DNA of 64,000 nucleotides from Sympetrum striolatum (GCA_947579665.1 OX388352.1:35954216-36018215), one strand, 5' to 3'. Shown: positions 11,911-23,823, numbered from the stretch's first letter. Translations and numbers: made by a program. Notes: generated by a model from the sequence alone, not told the origin.

Positions 11911-14789
11911 GCCACTCAATAAAAGTAATCCTTTCGTTAAAAGTAAAGATGCCTTTTTGTAGATTTGTTACGTTGAAAATGTTGCAAGGCCATTTTTGCT
12001 GAAGCATCAAAATATTTTCAAAACTATCCGTTCGAAATTATTACGTAAACGATTTTACACTCACTGAGGGTTGTAAATATTTCTCAGTTTTACCTGGTTA
12101 CTTAAATACGTAGTTACTTCCCCTCGACGGAAGTACTAAGAGGAAATTTAAAATTTTAATTAAACTCAAATTTCAGTATGTACACTCCTGGCCAAAATTA
12201 ACGCAGCACCTCCCTAGCGATTCTTACGGCCGGTGCTGCGTTAATTTTGGCCAGGGTTGTACATTAAAATTAAAGCCATGTAACAAAATGTCATCATTTT
12301 CCCCAAAATTCGAGTCTATAACACTATCTCAACAATGACGTTATATTGTATGTTCAAAATTAAAAAATTGCTCAATGGACCAATATTTGAAGCTCCCTAC
12401 AGAACTACTTGTAAGAAACTTCGTGAGAAAATTTGAATCCCAAATGTCTATTATGTCTATCTTTCACAAGTAACCTTACACATTCTAAAACTTACAATAC
12501 TATAACAAAATGTAATGACGTCAATACATGTACCAACAATAACATTTACATCGTATCAAATTCTAAATGACAAAAATGTCTCCGAGACAATTTGTAATAC
12601 AAGGTTTAGCAAACCTCATAAAAATTTGAAAACACTAATAACAGACTACATTCAAGATGCTGACGATAAACAAACTAGATCTTAGTTGATTTTATAGCGT
12701 CTTTGAACGTCCATAAAATATTATGCCTGAACTTGAAATAGCTGATATCCTGATTTGTAAGAAATACGTATTAATACTTACATTTTGAAATGTCTTTTGT
12801 CGCATTGTCATCGTTGACCATGTCTTATCTCATTACAGTCATTTGTACAGAACAGAGTAAATATGATATGATAATCAATGAAATACCGCGATACTTGGCA
12901 GAAATTCATTGTTTTATTTTCTTTATGGTATGATATTCTTCCAAAGGGAAATATTAGAGACGGTTCTTGTAATTTATGGGATGACGTAGAATTTTTACGC
13001 GCCTTATACCTGTTTTAATTGCAATAATTAAAAGTAGGACCTATTTCATAACTTTACGCCTAGAGACGAGACTATTGCATGACTAATAAATGCACTCGTC
13101 ATGACATTCCGACGACAATGAGCTTAAAAGAATACCCGGAAAGAAATTGCACGCCTTCCCTCCGTGGAGGCATTAAGATAGTTGACGAATCAATCTGATT
13201 ATAACACACCTTATATTCAAAGTATGGTAACTAGCAATAATGATGTTAAGAGAAGGATACAAAGACAAGCGAATTTACTGGTGACATTGAGAGTGAAACA
13301 TTCCAATTTAAATAAAGAGATAAAGTACCGCATAAGGATGTAGAAAATGCAAGAAATGACATTTTTAATAATTCTGCAGGAGAACTGAATCTCGTAATAT
13401 CGAAACAGTCAGGGTATAGTTGAATAAAGGGTATATTTACGAGAATCAGCGCACTATTAGTCCGCAAAAGGAATATTCATAAGTACGATATTTTTTCCCT
13501 AACCATGAATGCTGATGTCGTTTTTCTTCGTTAGCTCAGAAAAAACAAACATGAGAATATATATGACCGATTTGAACCTTTTTTTTCGTACATAATTTAG
13601 TGCCTTTTATTTTTATTTCGGGGCCTTCATAACTCTTTAAGGAGAACTCAGCGCGTTTTCAAATTTTCCAAAAAGCTATAAAGTTAAAAATGCCCTCATT
13701 CTGAAAGCAAAGATGTTCAAACCATAGAGTAACTATAGCATAGTTGCTTTATGGTTCAAACTAAAATTAAAATTTGAAATAGGCCTTTAATCTTCACAGT
13801 GATGTATACTACGAGTAATATATACTCATACGAGTGAAAATGACATGCACCCTCTACTAAAACACTCAGAATGAGAACATAATGTTTTAATAAAGAATAA
13901 CACATAAAATAACAATAATCTCTGATAAACTAACAGGAATTATTGTTCACACAATTTCCTGATTTCATTTAAAGGCTTATCGAGCACTTTTTCATTTTCT
14001 AGTATTTCTAAGGAAAATTTATATTAACCTCATTCCTTCCTATTTAGATTCATGAATAATCATATATTCAAATTTTCTCACGAATGTCCATGCGGAACAT
14101 ATGTTAGGCACGAGATGATAGATAATATGGTTAATCAAGTTTTCTACTTGAAATTCAAAAACTGCGTTCTTTAAATTTGGAATTTCAGTCTTCCTGATAT
14201 ATTAAAATATGAAGGATGGTCTCAAAAGCCTTCTCTGAGTTAGGATCTAAACAGGCGTGTCACAAGGTCAACCTCTCAAGCTTCCGACGAAGGCTTTAAT
14301 CACCGAATTTCTTCCTGGATTCAGGTATCAACCCTAACTCGTGATGACGTTGTCTAAAGCTGTATGAGATCTCAATCACGAGTTCCTCACACCCAACTGT
14401 TACGTAATCAGCCATCAAATTTCTCAAGATTAAAGAATTCCCTTTGACATCAATATGATAGAAAAACAACTGGGTATTGACATTTTTTAAGAGTTGATAA
14501 AACGATTCTCTGATTCAAGCTATTCGCTATGATAATAAGCTACTATGTTGACAATATTAGTAAAGAATAACTTAACTCACCAAAACTAAAGAACATCAAG
14601 ACCATATATTAAAAATTCACACATTTCACATTTCGTCAAACACCTTCTTGAAAATAAAACTTATTCAGATACGCTACTAACAAGATAGCAGTAAGTTAGA
14701 CTATCTCGAAATAATGGAGATAATACACCGCAAAGGACATTATTACACATTCACTAACAGTAACTTTTCCCCAACCACTTTCGACTGTC
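11911..14789. other. no gene seen apart from a MITE
   Basis: AT-rich sequence with no recognisable coding region. It holds the 77-bp hairpin MITE listed separately. Confidence 0.5.
12183..12259. mobile_element. 77-bp hairpin MITE, TA target (copy 1)
   Basis: Inverted arms starting CACTCCTGGCCAAAATTAAC run 28 bases from each end around a 21-base centre, giving a near-perfect hairpin. The right arm reads CCAGGGTTG where CCAGGAGTG is expected. The element is bounded by TA on both sides, as for Tc1/mariner-type insertion. The second copy, at 53,064-53,140, is in the opposite orientation with the same centre sequence. Confidence 0.8.
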
Positions 14790-15010
14790 AATCTGCTATC
14801 TCTCCCTCTCCCACTCACTAACCCTACACCCAACACCTCATTTTTTCCCTTTCCTCTCCTATATGTTGATTGGCTGTTGTGGTTTGACTGTTTATCCCTC
14901 TGAGTATATAAAGCTTGTATATTCTCATTGCTTGATGATGAACTTGTAGTTCGAAACCGGTCTCATTAAATAATTTCTGGTGGTACTTTGCTAAGTTATT
15001 TAATCATGCT
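14790..15010 (+). mobile_element. putative retroelement fragment with a hammerhead-like motif
   Basis: A C/T-rich tract (14,790-14,860) and a TATATAA word (14,905) precede TTGATGA at 14,932-14,938. Then come a short stem (GAAC/GTTC around TTGTA), GAAAC and CGGTC (14,958-14,962). This is the order of a minimal hammerhead core: CUGANGA, stem II, GAAA, tiny stem III, cleavage C. The first C is T here and I find no stem I, so it is probably inactive. Such motifs are established in Penelope-like elements and retrozymes; assignment here is inference. A related layout occurs near 62,000-62,210. Confidence 0.4.
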
Positions 15011-15058
15011 TTCAAGTAGATAAACACTTGTTAATAGCCACAGAATAATTTTAATCTA

Positions 15059-15140
15059 AAGGCGACTAGTTATAGCGACTTCGTCTACAAATAGACATCA
15101 TTATGCAGAAGATTTCTATTTATAGACGGCTAGTCGCCTT
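15059..15140. repeat. two-part inverted repeat (long hairpin)
   Basis: AAGGCGACTAG (15,059-15,069) pairs perfectly with CTAGTCGCCTT (15,130-15,140). Inside it GTCTACAAATAG (15,083-15,094) pairs 11 of 12 with CTATTTATAGAC (15,116-15,127). It lies just downstream of the hammerhead-like fragment and may belong to the same element. Confidence 0.75.
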
Positions 15141-15473
15141 CACAAAAAATATATTCTTTGGAAATTACCAAGTGTTTTACTTGTTCAGTAAGACCTCATC
15201 AAGACTAAAAATATGCCAAGAATCCGGTAAAATTAAATTAAGAAAGGAAGACGAATGACCGTGAGATAAAATTCTCTTGTGTGAAGCACCCCCAGAGGGA
15301 TGATATTGCTCATTTTGTAAACCATTGGTTTAAATGATATGAAGCTTATGGTATGTATAGGTGAGTATGGTATCGTGATGTGATGAATACATAATAGTCT
15401 ATAAAGAATTCATCCCGAAGGCCGTTCGGAACCTAGTCCCCTCTAACAGTAGCTACCAAGAGGTAATAGCGTG

Positions 15474-15780
15474 GAATGAGGCTTACTATGCTCTATGAGG
15501 AGTGAGTTAGTTTACCCTTGCTTTCCTCGCCAAACCAGAATGCTATAAGCAGAACGTATCCAAGTAAGTAAAGCACAATGCCTCTACGAATAACCTCAAG
15601 CCTTTTTGGATAACCTATTAACAGGGGAATGAGGTTTACTAGCCAATATGAGGGATGATGTAGATTGCCCATGCTTTTCTTACTGATCGAGAATGCTATA
15701 AGTAGTGCATGTCCACGTAACTGAAGCACGACGACTCATCGAATAACACTTTTCGCAGCATTCCGTTAGGAGATATCTTA
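15474..15780. repeat. diverged two-copy tandem duplication (about 153-bp unit)
   Basis: The unit starting GAATGAGGCTTACTA at 15,474 recurs as GAATGAGGTTTACTA at 15,627. Both units continue with TTGC/CTTTCCT-like words, then GAATGCTATAAG, then CATCGAATAAC or its variant. The minus-strand frame at 15,493-15,729 shows the same internal duplication and is not evidence of a gene. Confidence 0.65.
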
Positions 15781-18027
15781 ATAGATGCATAACTCAGCAT
15801 CACTTATACGACTTGTACTTCATGTCATTATATCTATGAACCAGACTGTGACAAAAGTACATGAAAGATTCATATTTCTCTATCTTTTACCAAAAGACAA
15901 GTGAAAGATATTTCATTCATTAGATGAGGCAACAGGAAATTACAATAGACTAGAAAATGGAAATATGTATTATTGCGTACTATTGTATAATCGAATTTGT
16001 TACTGTTGATACACTCACTTTCAGTATGCATACTGAAAACCTGTGAATGCTTAACGTAAGTAAATTACTATTACACCCTAGGTAATAATATGTGATAGAG
16101 TCGTAAAACTGGCCACATTACATTTACTCACAGTTGTATCAAGTATCAGCAGTCTTAATCTGATGATCTCACAAGGCTGGAGGTTGTGAATTCGTTAGGC
16201 TATTCGCAATATAAAATGTGTCAGTCCCTTTTTGTTTACATCCCGGGTTGTGATCCAATGGACGGTTTGTTTGTAAACCAACGTATTTATACGCAGGATG
16301 AAAAATGATTTTAGATTTTAAAGATACAATGCGACGATTCACTGATAATTCGGCTTCAGGTAGAGCAGGGAAGGGAACATTTTTCAACTGAAAATCGCAA
16401 TCGGCCGCATAAGAAACTACTAAGCCGCAGTTGAGCGGCACATTGTATAATTTATAAATGTTAATCTAAATTGTGTGAAAGAAAACCGACGAATTTCTTT
16501 AGTTCTCTTGGGTAGAATATTTTCTAGTAAATGCTCACTTGATTTGATAAACGAGAATGGTTAATCGTTAAAGGCAAGAGAGTTGAAACCATTAAATAAG
16601 GAAAGCTATATCTTTGCATATTTTGTAAACCAATATTAACAATAGTTAAAGTAAAAAACATTATCTGTATACTCTTATAAATTAATGTGTTAATATTTTT
16701 GCATTTCAGTTACATATTGCATAAAAACAACTATATAATTTACCTAAAATTAATAGAACAGAGTCGTCTTTTGCCAACGATCCAGTCTTTAGCACTATTA
16801 AAATTTTAGTTAGTGACGGTTAGAGTCTACAGCACTAGTAACGTACTAAACTAAGCGGAGTCTTTCTGAGATACAAAGGGATATTCAATTTAATTGAGTT
16901 CTTACAAAACAATTTAATATGTTTAATTATGTTTTTAAACTGATGCGGGACTTAATAGAAAAATCAAGAAAATATATATATGTTAAAGTAACAGTAGAAA
17001 CGCTAAAAATGCCACCTTGCGTCCCTCCGAGGACCTCACTTGGTTTGTTAAGGATTGAATTAAGTGCAGTTGTTCCAGAAAGTGACGGAAAGCTGAACTT
17101 ATCGCCAAAAAAGGCCGCATGCCTTTAAAGCAGCAGATTGCGTACTGTTAGTCTACAGAATAATCAGTGAGACCGATGATAAATTCAATGAGCGATGTTA
17201 CCTCGCGCTATTCAGACCCCATCCCATAAGCATGATATGGGAGCCTGCAGACAAGCACTGCTCTCATTAATTATAAATGCAGAGTGCAAATCCCTGATTT
17301 TTTATAAGAATTGCTTCGACGAATCGATAAGCGTTCCAAAGATGATTCTTCGTGGGGATCGTTTGAAGAATAGCGATTTAATTTTTGGTTAACTCGCTGG
17401 ATAAATTCGGAGATCGGGAGAGCACGTCCTCCCTGGGGAAAGGCTCATTAGGTACTGAAGAAAAATACATAGATAATATAGCTACATATCCGCTTCAATT
17501 ATTAATTTTTTCTATCACGAAATGCAGATTTAACAGAATAGAGAAATAGACTTATGGTGTATGAATCCCACCCCCAACTCCGAGAGGCGGCTAAAGATGG
17601 AAATGTGAAAAAAATCCAGAAGATATGTCCTCTGATCTTCTTAGAATGTTTATGAGTTTCCCTCAATAATTCAATAAAACTATATTATTTTCATGATAAT
17701 TACGATATACTACAGTAATGGCGAAGACACGTTTCAAAAGTAATTAGTGATTATATTCCAATAAGTAAGAATACCGTATATATTCTAGTATAAGCCGACC
17801 AAAATATAAGCCGAGGCACCTAATTTCATCACTAAAACTGGGAAAACTAATTGAGTCCAGTCTAGGTTAGGAAATGCGACAGCTGCTGGTAAATTTCAAA
17901 ATAAAAATAGATTTCGATAAAATAACAGTAATTGAGGCATCAATAAGCTAGAATCGACATCGACAAAGAATTGTTAATTGAGGAAGTGAGGAATTTAGAG
18001 ACCTAGCAGACCTTTTCCACCATAAAA
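15781..18027. other. no gene seen
   Basis: AT-rich sequence without a recognisable gene. Bases 17,771-17,825 (ACCGTATATATTC ... TATAAGCCGA twice) look like the end of a DNA transposon of a type with repeated TATAAGCCG words, but I could not find a partner end. Confidence 0.45.
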
Positions 18028-18716
18028 ATGCGTGGAAAGTCTGGCTCATACACGAGTACATACACTAATTACGTATGCAATAATATATCGCTTCCCTTTG
18101 CAAGCCTAAATCTACCGAAGCACGCGATTAATTTTATGAAATATTCTCTTATTTCGGACTCCTTTGCTGGATTTTTCCATTCACCAAATCGAGAAGGTAG
18201 CGATGTTTCATGGTTTTCTGTTCCGGTTTCGGTCGATACAGGAAAATATGTAAGCAGAGGTCAATTTTTTCTTCCGAAATGGAGGTCTGTGTTCTCCCGT
18301 CCTTCCCTCAACCGCAAGGGCAGCTCCCGCCTGCGCTCCTTCCTAAGATTAGTGTCTCTGAGATGTGCGACTGACGCAGAGGAAAAACCGCCAAGTGATT
18401 CAAAGCCCGCGACCTTAGATACAGAGCACTTAAAGGCATTCTCTAAAACCACATATTTAGAAGCTCGTAATGAGAGCACGGAATTTCCAGCCTTGTATTT
18501 ATCTCTCCATGGCATGTGATTTCGCCCCGCCTTTGCGTCATCTTCGCTTGAACCGATGATTCGAGGATAACGCGACCAAAGAGAATTTCTTACATAAATT
18601 ATGAAAAAGTGTGTCGGAATCTCGGCCAATGCAGCTAATTTTGTTTCATACGAAGATGATGGATAAAAACAAACGGTTCGGTTGGTTATTAAGTCCAACA
18701 ACGAACACTTTCTCAA
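18028..18716. other. GC-richer island with overlapping open frames on both strands
   Basis: This is the longest open stretch outside transposons in the first 28 kb. A plus frame of 163 codons (18,028-18,519) and a minus frame of 151 codons (18,261-18,716) overlap. Local GC and CpG are clearly above the flanks. I recognise no domain in either translation, and there is no clear splice-site pattern. It could be a first exon or regulatory island, a decayed element, or chance openness from higher GC. Confidence 0.25.
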
Positions 18717-18773
18717 AAGTTCAATAAAAACACAATTTTACTCTCTCCACAAAAAGAATATTTATCAAAACGA

Positions 18774-18838
18774 GACCGTTTTTAAGGATACTACCTCATC
18801 TTCAGCCAAAAGATGAGATGGTATCCTCAAAACTGGTC
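18774..18838. repeat. 29-bp foldback with hammerhead-like arms
   Basis: The arms 18,774-18,802 and 18,810-18,838 are inverted copies (24 of 29 identical) around a 7-base loop. Read outward from the loop, each arm gives AAGATGAG, then a short spacer, a run of A, and a GGTC-type ending. On the minus strand this reads CTGAAGATGAGG ... ACGGTC, which partly fits a CUGANGA ... GAAAC ... GUC layout. It could be two head-to-head element ends. Confidence 0.6.
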
Positions 18839-21800
18839 GTGATTATTAAGTATATTTTCTGCGGACGGAGTCAGATTGTGTTTTTTATTGAATTGATCAT
18901 AGAGAAGTTCCATCAAGTATTGCCGGAATTGATTGATTAATTTCATAAAAGTTTTTCTTCTCTTTCGCTTGGACGACAACCACATATCGGGTAATGAACA
19001 CGTAAAAACAAACAAGAAGAAGCTTAGCTGCACAAAAGATTCGTTGCAGCCACATACGAGCGATTTCTGTTAAGAAACTACCTGTTACGTTCATTGTGAG
19101 AATAACTCCAGTTTATGTCCATCCTCAGATTCGCCTACATAGAGAGAAATACATTCCTGACCGTTTTTATGGAATTGGCTCCTTTTGTGTAAACTGCGCT
19201 ATGGCTGCAGTTTTACTCACAAAGCACAGCCGTTCCTCTACGTGACGAATGTCTCTGTTGTCCGTCAACATAAATTAATTTATGTACGCAATTTTATCTA
19301 TTATGCACATTTTTATTATCTAATTCTCAGAAGCACATCAATCCAACATCATTAAAAAACAGCAAATAATTTTCTATTATAGACTAGACGATTCGGGTAG
19401 CAAATGCTTTAAGCAAATAATCAAATGATTTATTATATATTCGTCGCATAATTCTCACCCATTTATTTTCTCAGATGTATATATAAAATGTTATGCAGGA
19501 ATTTGCCATTTTTCCATTTTTAAATTATTTTTCTTATCCTTAAAATTCGAAGATGCTGATTAGTATTCAATGATTTCTGACTTTCCATCTCACAAAGGTC
19601 TATTTTCTATAAATACCCAAACTTTTTAATTCCCTTCTGTCAACTTGTCTCTTGAACTGTTTTCCCCCATAAATTCACTTATTTCCTGAGTTAATTAATT
19701 TTATGATTTTTCCTACTTGCCTTCCTTTGTTTATTTTTTGTTTTGTTGTTTATAATTTTTCCCTATCAATATATTTTTTGTTAAGATTCAATTTAATGGG
19801 TCAAATAAAGTCAACCATTTAAATACATAAATTATGTTTTAAGTAAATTTCTTACGAAGGACCTGATTTTCAGCTTAATTTCCTTCCAGTGGATGGGAAT
19901 CCCAATAAAAGCTAATTACATAGATTTTCATACAAAGTGATTTGATGTTCATTTCAGATATTCAATTCCTCGCATTTTTATATATTTCACTAAATAAAAG
20001 AACTTTCAGGCTCAACGCAAAAAATATATTTTTTCGGTTCTCATGGTTTGTGACGTTTTTGAGGAAGCAATTGTATGACTGCGAACCCAAAATTACGTAA
20101 TTCTCTTTCAGGATAAGGTTTTTCTCCCTTTAATCAAGATTAAAATTATAAGCAGAAGCCTACAAATCTTATTAAGGTCGAGACGAACGGCCGCAGCCTT
20201 GAGAAGGTTCAACATTTAGGTCCAAGTGGTTTTCCTGGATGAAGGTCTGCAATAATTCACAAACCAGTCACTCCAGTCTTCAGACCGATCGTAAAAGAGC
20301 TGCTCGATTGATAATCGAGAAATTCTATTTCCCGTTAAAAAGGCTGAATGTAGAGGTGTACCTTCATTATAATCACCAAATCCAACTTTAAGTCCTTGGG
20401 TATCATAAGCAGATTTTAGGGTACTCATAGTAAGGATTTGAGATATTCATTATCTACCTTGAAATTGTCGAACAACTATCGTACTATGATCTCCGTGTGT
20501 AACATATATTCATTGCTTTTTTCTGTTTTCAATGTTTTATGTCTGAAACTACTCTTTTCACAACTCATATTTATGAATGTATGATTGTTACCCTCAATAA
20601 ACCATTTCTAATTCATTATGTTAAGGAACGGATTTTCGATAATATCTTTTCCAACAATAAGAATATGACACTTCAATTATCGTGTTATCAGGTCCATGAA
20701 ACCAGGTATGAAAATAAATTTATTATCATTATTTTGATCAGGCTAAAAAGTTAGCCGGGGAACCCAATAAGTCAATCGGACAGAATCGTATAAGGAAAAA
20801 AGAATAGACTCGTAAGCTTAAGGAGAATAGAAGAGCGCGGGACAAGAACTTTAGGTCGCGGAGGAATCAACGATAAATCTAAATTTATACACCAAAGATG
20901 CATTGCTATTGAAGTCTAGATCAGTTTTCGAATCGATGAGTTACATAATTTTAAAGGTTAAGGAACCTGTCCGAAAGTTTCTCAAAGGTGTCATGAAAAA
21001 TTAGGAAAAATCGAGCAGACGTGAGATTACTAAGGACGAAACTTAATAATGTAATAGACATTGCAAAAAATTCTACGTACACTATTCTAAACAGACTCAT
21101 CAGAAACCCTGAAAAATCTTTCGTGAAATATAAGGGCTATATGTATTCTGTATATGCATTTATGCTACTGTAATTTTGTTATTTAAGTGTTACTTGTGAA
21201 TGTTTACGCTCAAGGAGACCCAATTGGATGTGTACTTAAAGGTAAACTTTGTAGCATTGGTATAATTATATATTCTTTATACTTCATGCCTATTGCCACC
21301 GAGTTTACATTGTCTCCAGAGAAAAGTTATGGAAGTTTAAAAGGATGTAATGCTCATGCACTTCAGTTTTTCAGAAATTAACTAATTAAGATATTTAACG
21401 TAATTAATAAATTTGTTAAATGATTCTCCACATATATCTACATAATATATACCATATATCACATTCTATACATAATATGTCTCCCTAATAAATTAAGTAC
21501 TAAATTTATATTAATAATTACTAACTTAGTAATTATCTTAGTAATATTTTAATTCATTTTAGTGATGAAATTTGAGTTAACGCAGAGTTATAAGAAGAAA
21601 TGGCATAGAGGCATAGAAAAATTCTCTTCTTCCGTTGACTCTCCATCCTGTATACAAGTTATCTTTTATAACTACTATAACTTTTATACTATAGTAGCAT
21701 ATGCTTTGGTCTTTTCTATACATTAAATTTAAAAAAATAATAGCTTCAAAACACTGCCATGACTTTCAATTACCTCGCTAACCTTGGTATGGGAATAAAT

Positions 21801-22293
21801 ATTCCTTAGCGCCAGCAAATGTATGTACTTTCTATACAGCGATAAAATGCGTGCATAAAGACATCGAGATCCCAATGAAACATATTTTGTCAAACATTAT
21901 TCTTTTGGTTTTGTTAAGTTACTGGAGGAATATTTCGCCGAAGATGCTGTAATTTATTTCACATACATTTCATACCAAACAGAATCCTATTCAATAAGTG
22001 ACAGAATACGAATTGAACTCTCGAATTATTATGTATTGAAAGGTCTTCTCGAACAATGTAATTTATTGTTCTATTCCCGCTGGAAGATCGGAAAGGTCCT
22101 ACAGCCGGAAAGTGAGTGGCAGGAAGGGCATCCGGTCGTAAGAACTTCAAATTGAATCACAAATGAACAATCAGAGATTATGAACATACCTCAGAAACAG
22201 TTAACATTCCATCAAAAAGTCATTCATTGAAAATTCCCGTTGGTTTTACAAAATAACTCAAATATGCCTATATTATGCTGGCTACATACATTA
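18839..22293. other. no recognised gene; one unexplained small frame
   Basis: Mostly AT-rich unique sequence. A 70-codon minus-strand frame at 20,216-20,428 has a protein-like composition (rich in D, W, R and S, without low complexity), but I recognise no family and see no clear splice junctions. I do not call it a gene. Confidence 0.4.
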
Positions 22294-22323
22294 CCTAGCT
22301 GGGAATAGATATTCCCAGCTAGG
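22294..22323. repeat. perfect 14-bp palindrome
   Basis: CCTAGCTGGGAATA and its exact reverse complement are separated by two bases. The palindrome overlaps the left end of the MITE at 22,317-22,738 and may be part of that element's termini. Confidence 0.85.
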
Positions 22324-22738
22324 TTAATGGTGGATATCTGGGGGTTATACTGCTACTTTTTTCAGGTGTAAATTTGGAGGGTCTCCGTCCTAATCCGGAC
22401 CCTTAGCTCGCCTTCACAGGTACTGAGAGCCCAACCTTCCCATCAGGGGGGACCATAAAAAAACTGACCGCGTGGAATACGATTTAAAAAGTTATAAACA
22501 ATTCAAATGAGCAACAATTTCTTATCTTCGTCGTCTCACTAGTCCAAAGAGATATAAAAGCGTCTTTTGATCGACGTTCTACGATAATAATTAAGATTTT
22601 TCGTAATTTTGCTAGAAAAGACCCGTTGACACACGGCAACGTTGCCCCGGGGATGGGTAGGGTTGGGGGGAGGGATTTCTAGAAAAAATCTAGATATCCC
22701 CTATATAAAACCCAGATATCTACCATTAACCCCCAGCT
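22317..22738. mobile_element. MITE-like element with long inverted termini (about 420 bp)
   Basis: The left end contains GGTTAATGGTGGATATCTGG. The right end, reverse-complemented, contains GGTTAATGGTAGATATCTGG; the match is interrupted only by G/A. AGCT flanks both sides. The interior is GC-rich and non-coding. The superfamily is not identifiable from the ends alone. Confidence 0.6.
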
Positions 22739-23683
22739 GAGCTATTAACGGAAATTACGTCGCAACAGAACAAAAAAAATATAACTGTATATTGTAATAC
22801 TTTCAACAACAACAAAAAATTTTAATCAAGCTAAATCTTGTAAAATTAATTTCTGATTATTTCACTGATCTTTGATTTCAGCGAAAAAGCCATAATTCGA
22901 TACGAAAATCAATCCAAGCCCAATATTTCAGTCTGCATGTCTTTTCTTCGAAATTCTTCCCTTTAATGAAATCATTGATGCACTGATTGTGAGTTTAATT
23001 ATTTTTATCGTCTGTATCTGCCAATGGAAAATGTCGGTATTAGTTAGAGTATCGAACATTTTACCTTGTTAAAGGCGCGTATTACTACTCAATTAAGCTT
23101 CGTTGTGGAGACTTAAACATTCCCCTTATAGTACTTTAAAATTGTTAAATACAAAATTTCATTTTTCATTACTGCGATAAAAAGGAAGCATTATCACTCA
23201 CACGATTTTCTGAAATTTTTTTATTACATTCATTTCTGATTCCTTGGTCTACACGTAAACCCAGTGTTAACGCCTACCTTATGATGGTAGGTGAATACGC
23301 TACTAACTACAGAAATTATAGATTTTTCCCTTACAAACTTGTAAGTTTGACCTAACACGGAGTATTGCTAGTATTGAAATAAAGGCGTGACTAAATAATT
23401 CTACAAAGCCTTTTTACTATATTCAGCAACCATTTATGAATAATTGCAATTGTAAATATAATTTTGATAGACATGGCATAGACACCTCACGATTTTAGAA
23501 TTTTGAACCAGTTAATGTGTCAACTACGCAAAATTGAGAGGAAAGATGAAATTGAAAGAAATAGTTCCACATTCCCATAAGCAGGTGTATGCAAGAGAAA
23601 GCGTTGAACTTTAAAGCTGCAAATAGGAAGCAAGTGTATGGAAACACCCAGTTGTATTCTTGATAGTAGTTCGAGTTCAGCAA
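22739..23683. other. no gene seen
   Basis: AT-rich sequence without a recognisable gene. The last 13 bases are the left target duplication of the following SINE. Confidence 0.5.
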
Positions 23684-23810
23684 GGCTCCCGGAAAGTCAT
23701 GTGGACAGCGCGTTTGCCTTTGGTGAAAGCGGTCCCGGGTTCGAATTCCGGTGGGAGCCAATGTGCGAAATTACCTAAGCTGTCGAAGCACTTTTAGCAA
23801 TACTACTACC
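23684..23810 (+). mobile_element. tRNA-derived SINE, complete copy (127 bp)
   Basis: The copy begins GGCTCCCGG. The A-box-like part reads GGACAGCGCGTTTGCC, then comes GGTGAAAGCGG, then the B-box GGTTCGAATTCC, and the tRNA-like part closes GGGAGCC. The tail AATGTGCGAAATTACCTAAG ... AGCACTTTTA ends in TACTACTACC instead of poly(A). The flanks TCGAGTTCAGCAA (23,671-23,683) and TCGAGTTCAGGAA (23,811-23,823) are a 13-bp target duplication with one mismatch, the mark of LINE-driven insertion. This is the reference copy for the family in this window. Confidence 0.85.
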
Positions 23811-23823
23811 TCGAGTTCAGGAA

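Noticed and set aside
14931..14962. Active self-cleaving hammerhead ribozyme
   Set aside because: The conserved first C of the core is T and no stem I can be drawn; kept only as a motif relic. The site at 62,133 lacks the conserved G12.
23684..23760. Functional tRNA gene
   Set aside because: Same reasoning: the tRNA-like part is fused to the SINE tail and flanked by a 13-bp duplication.
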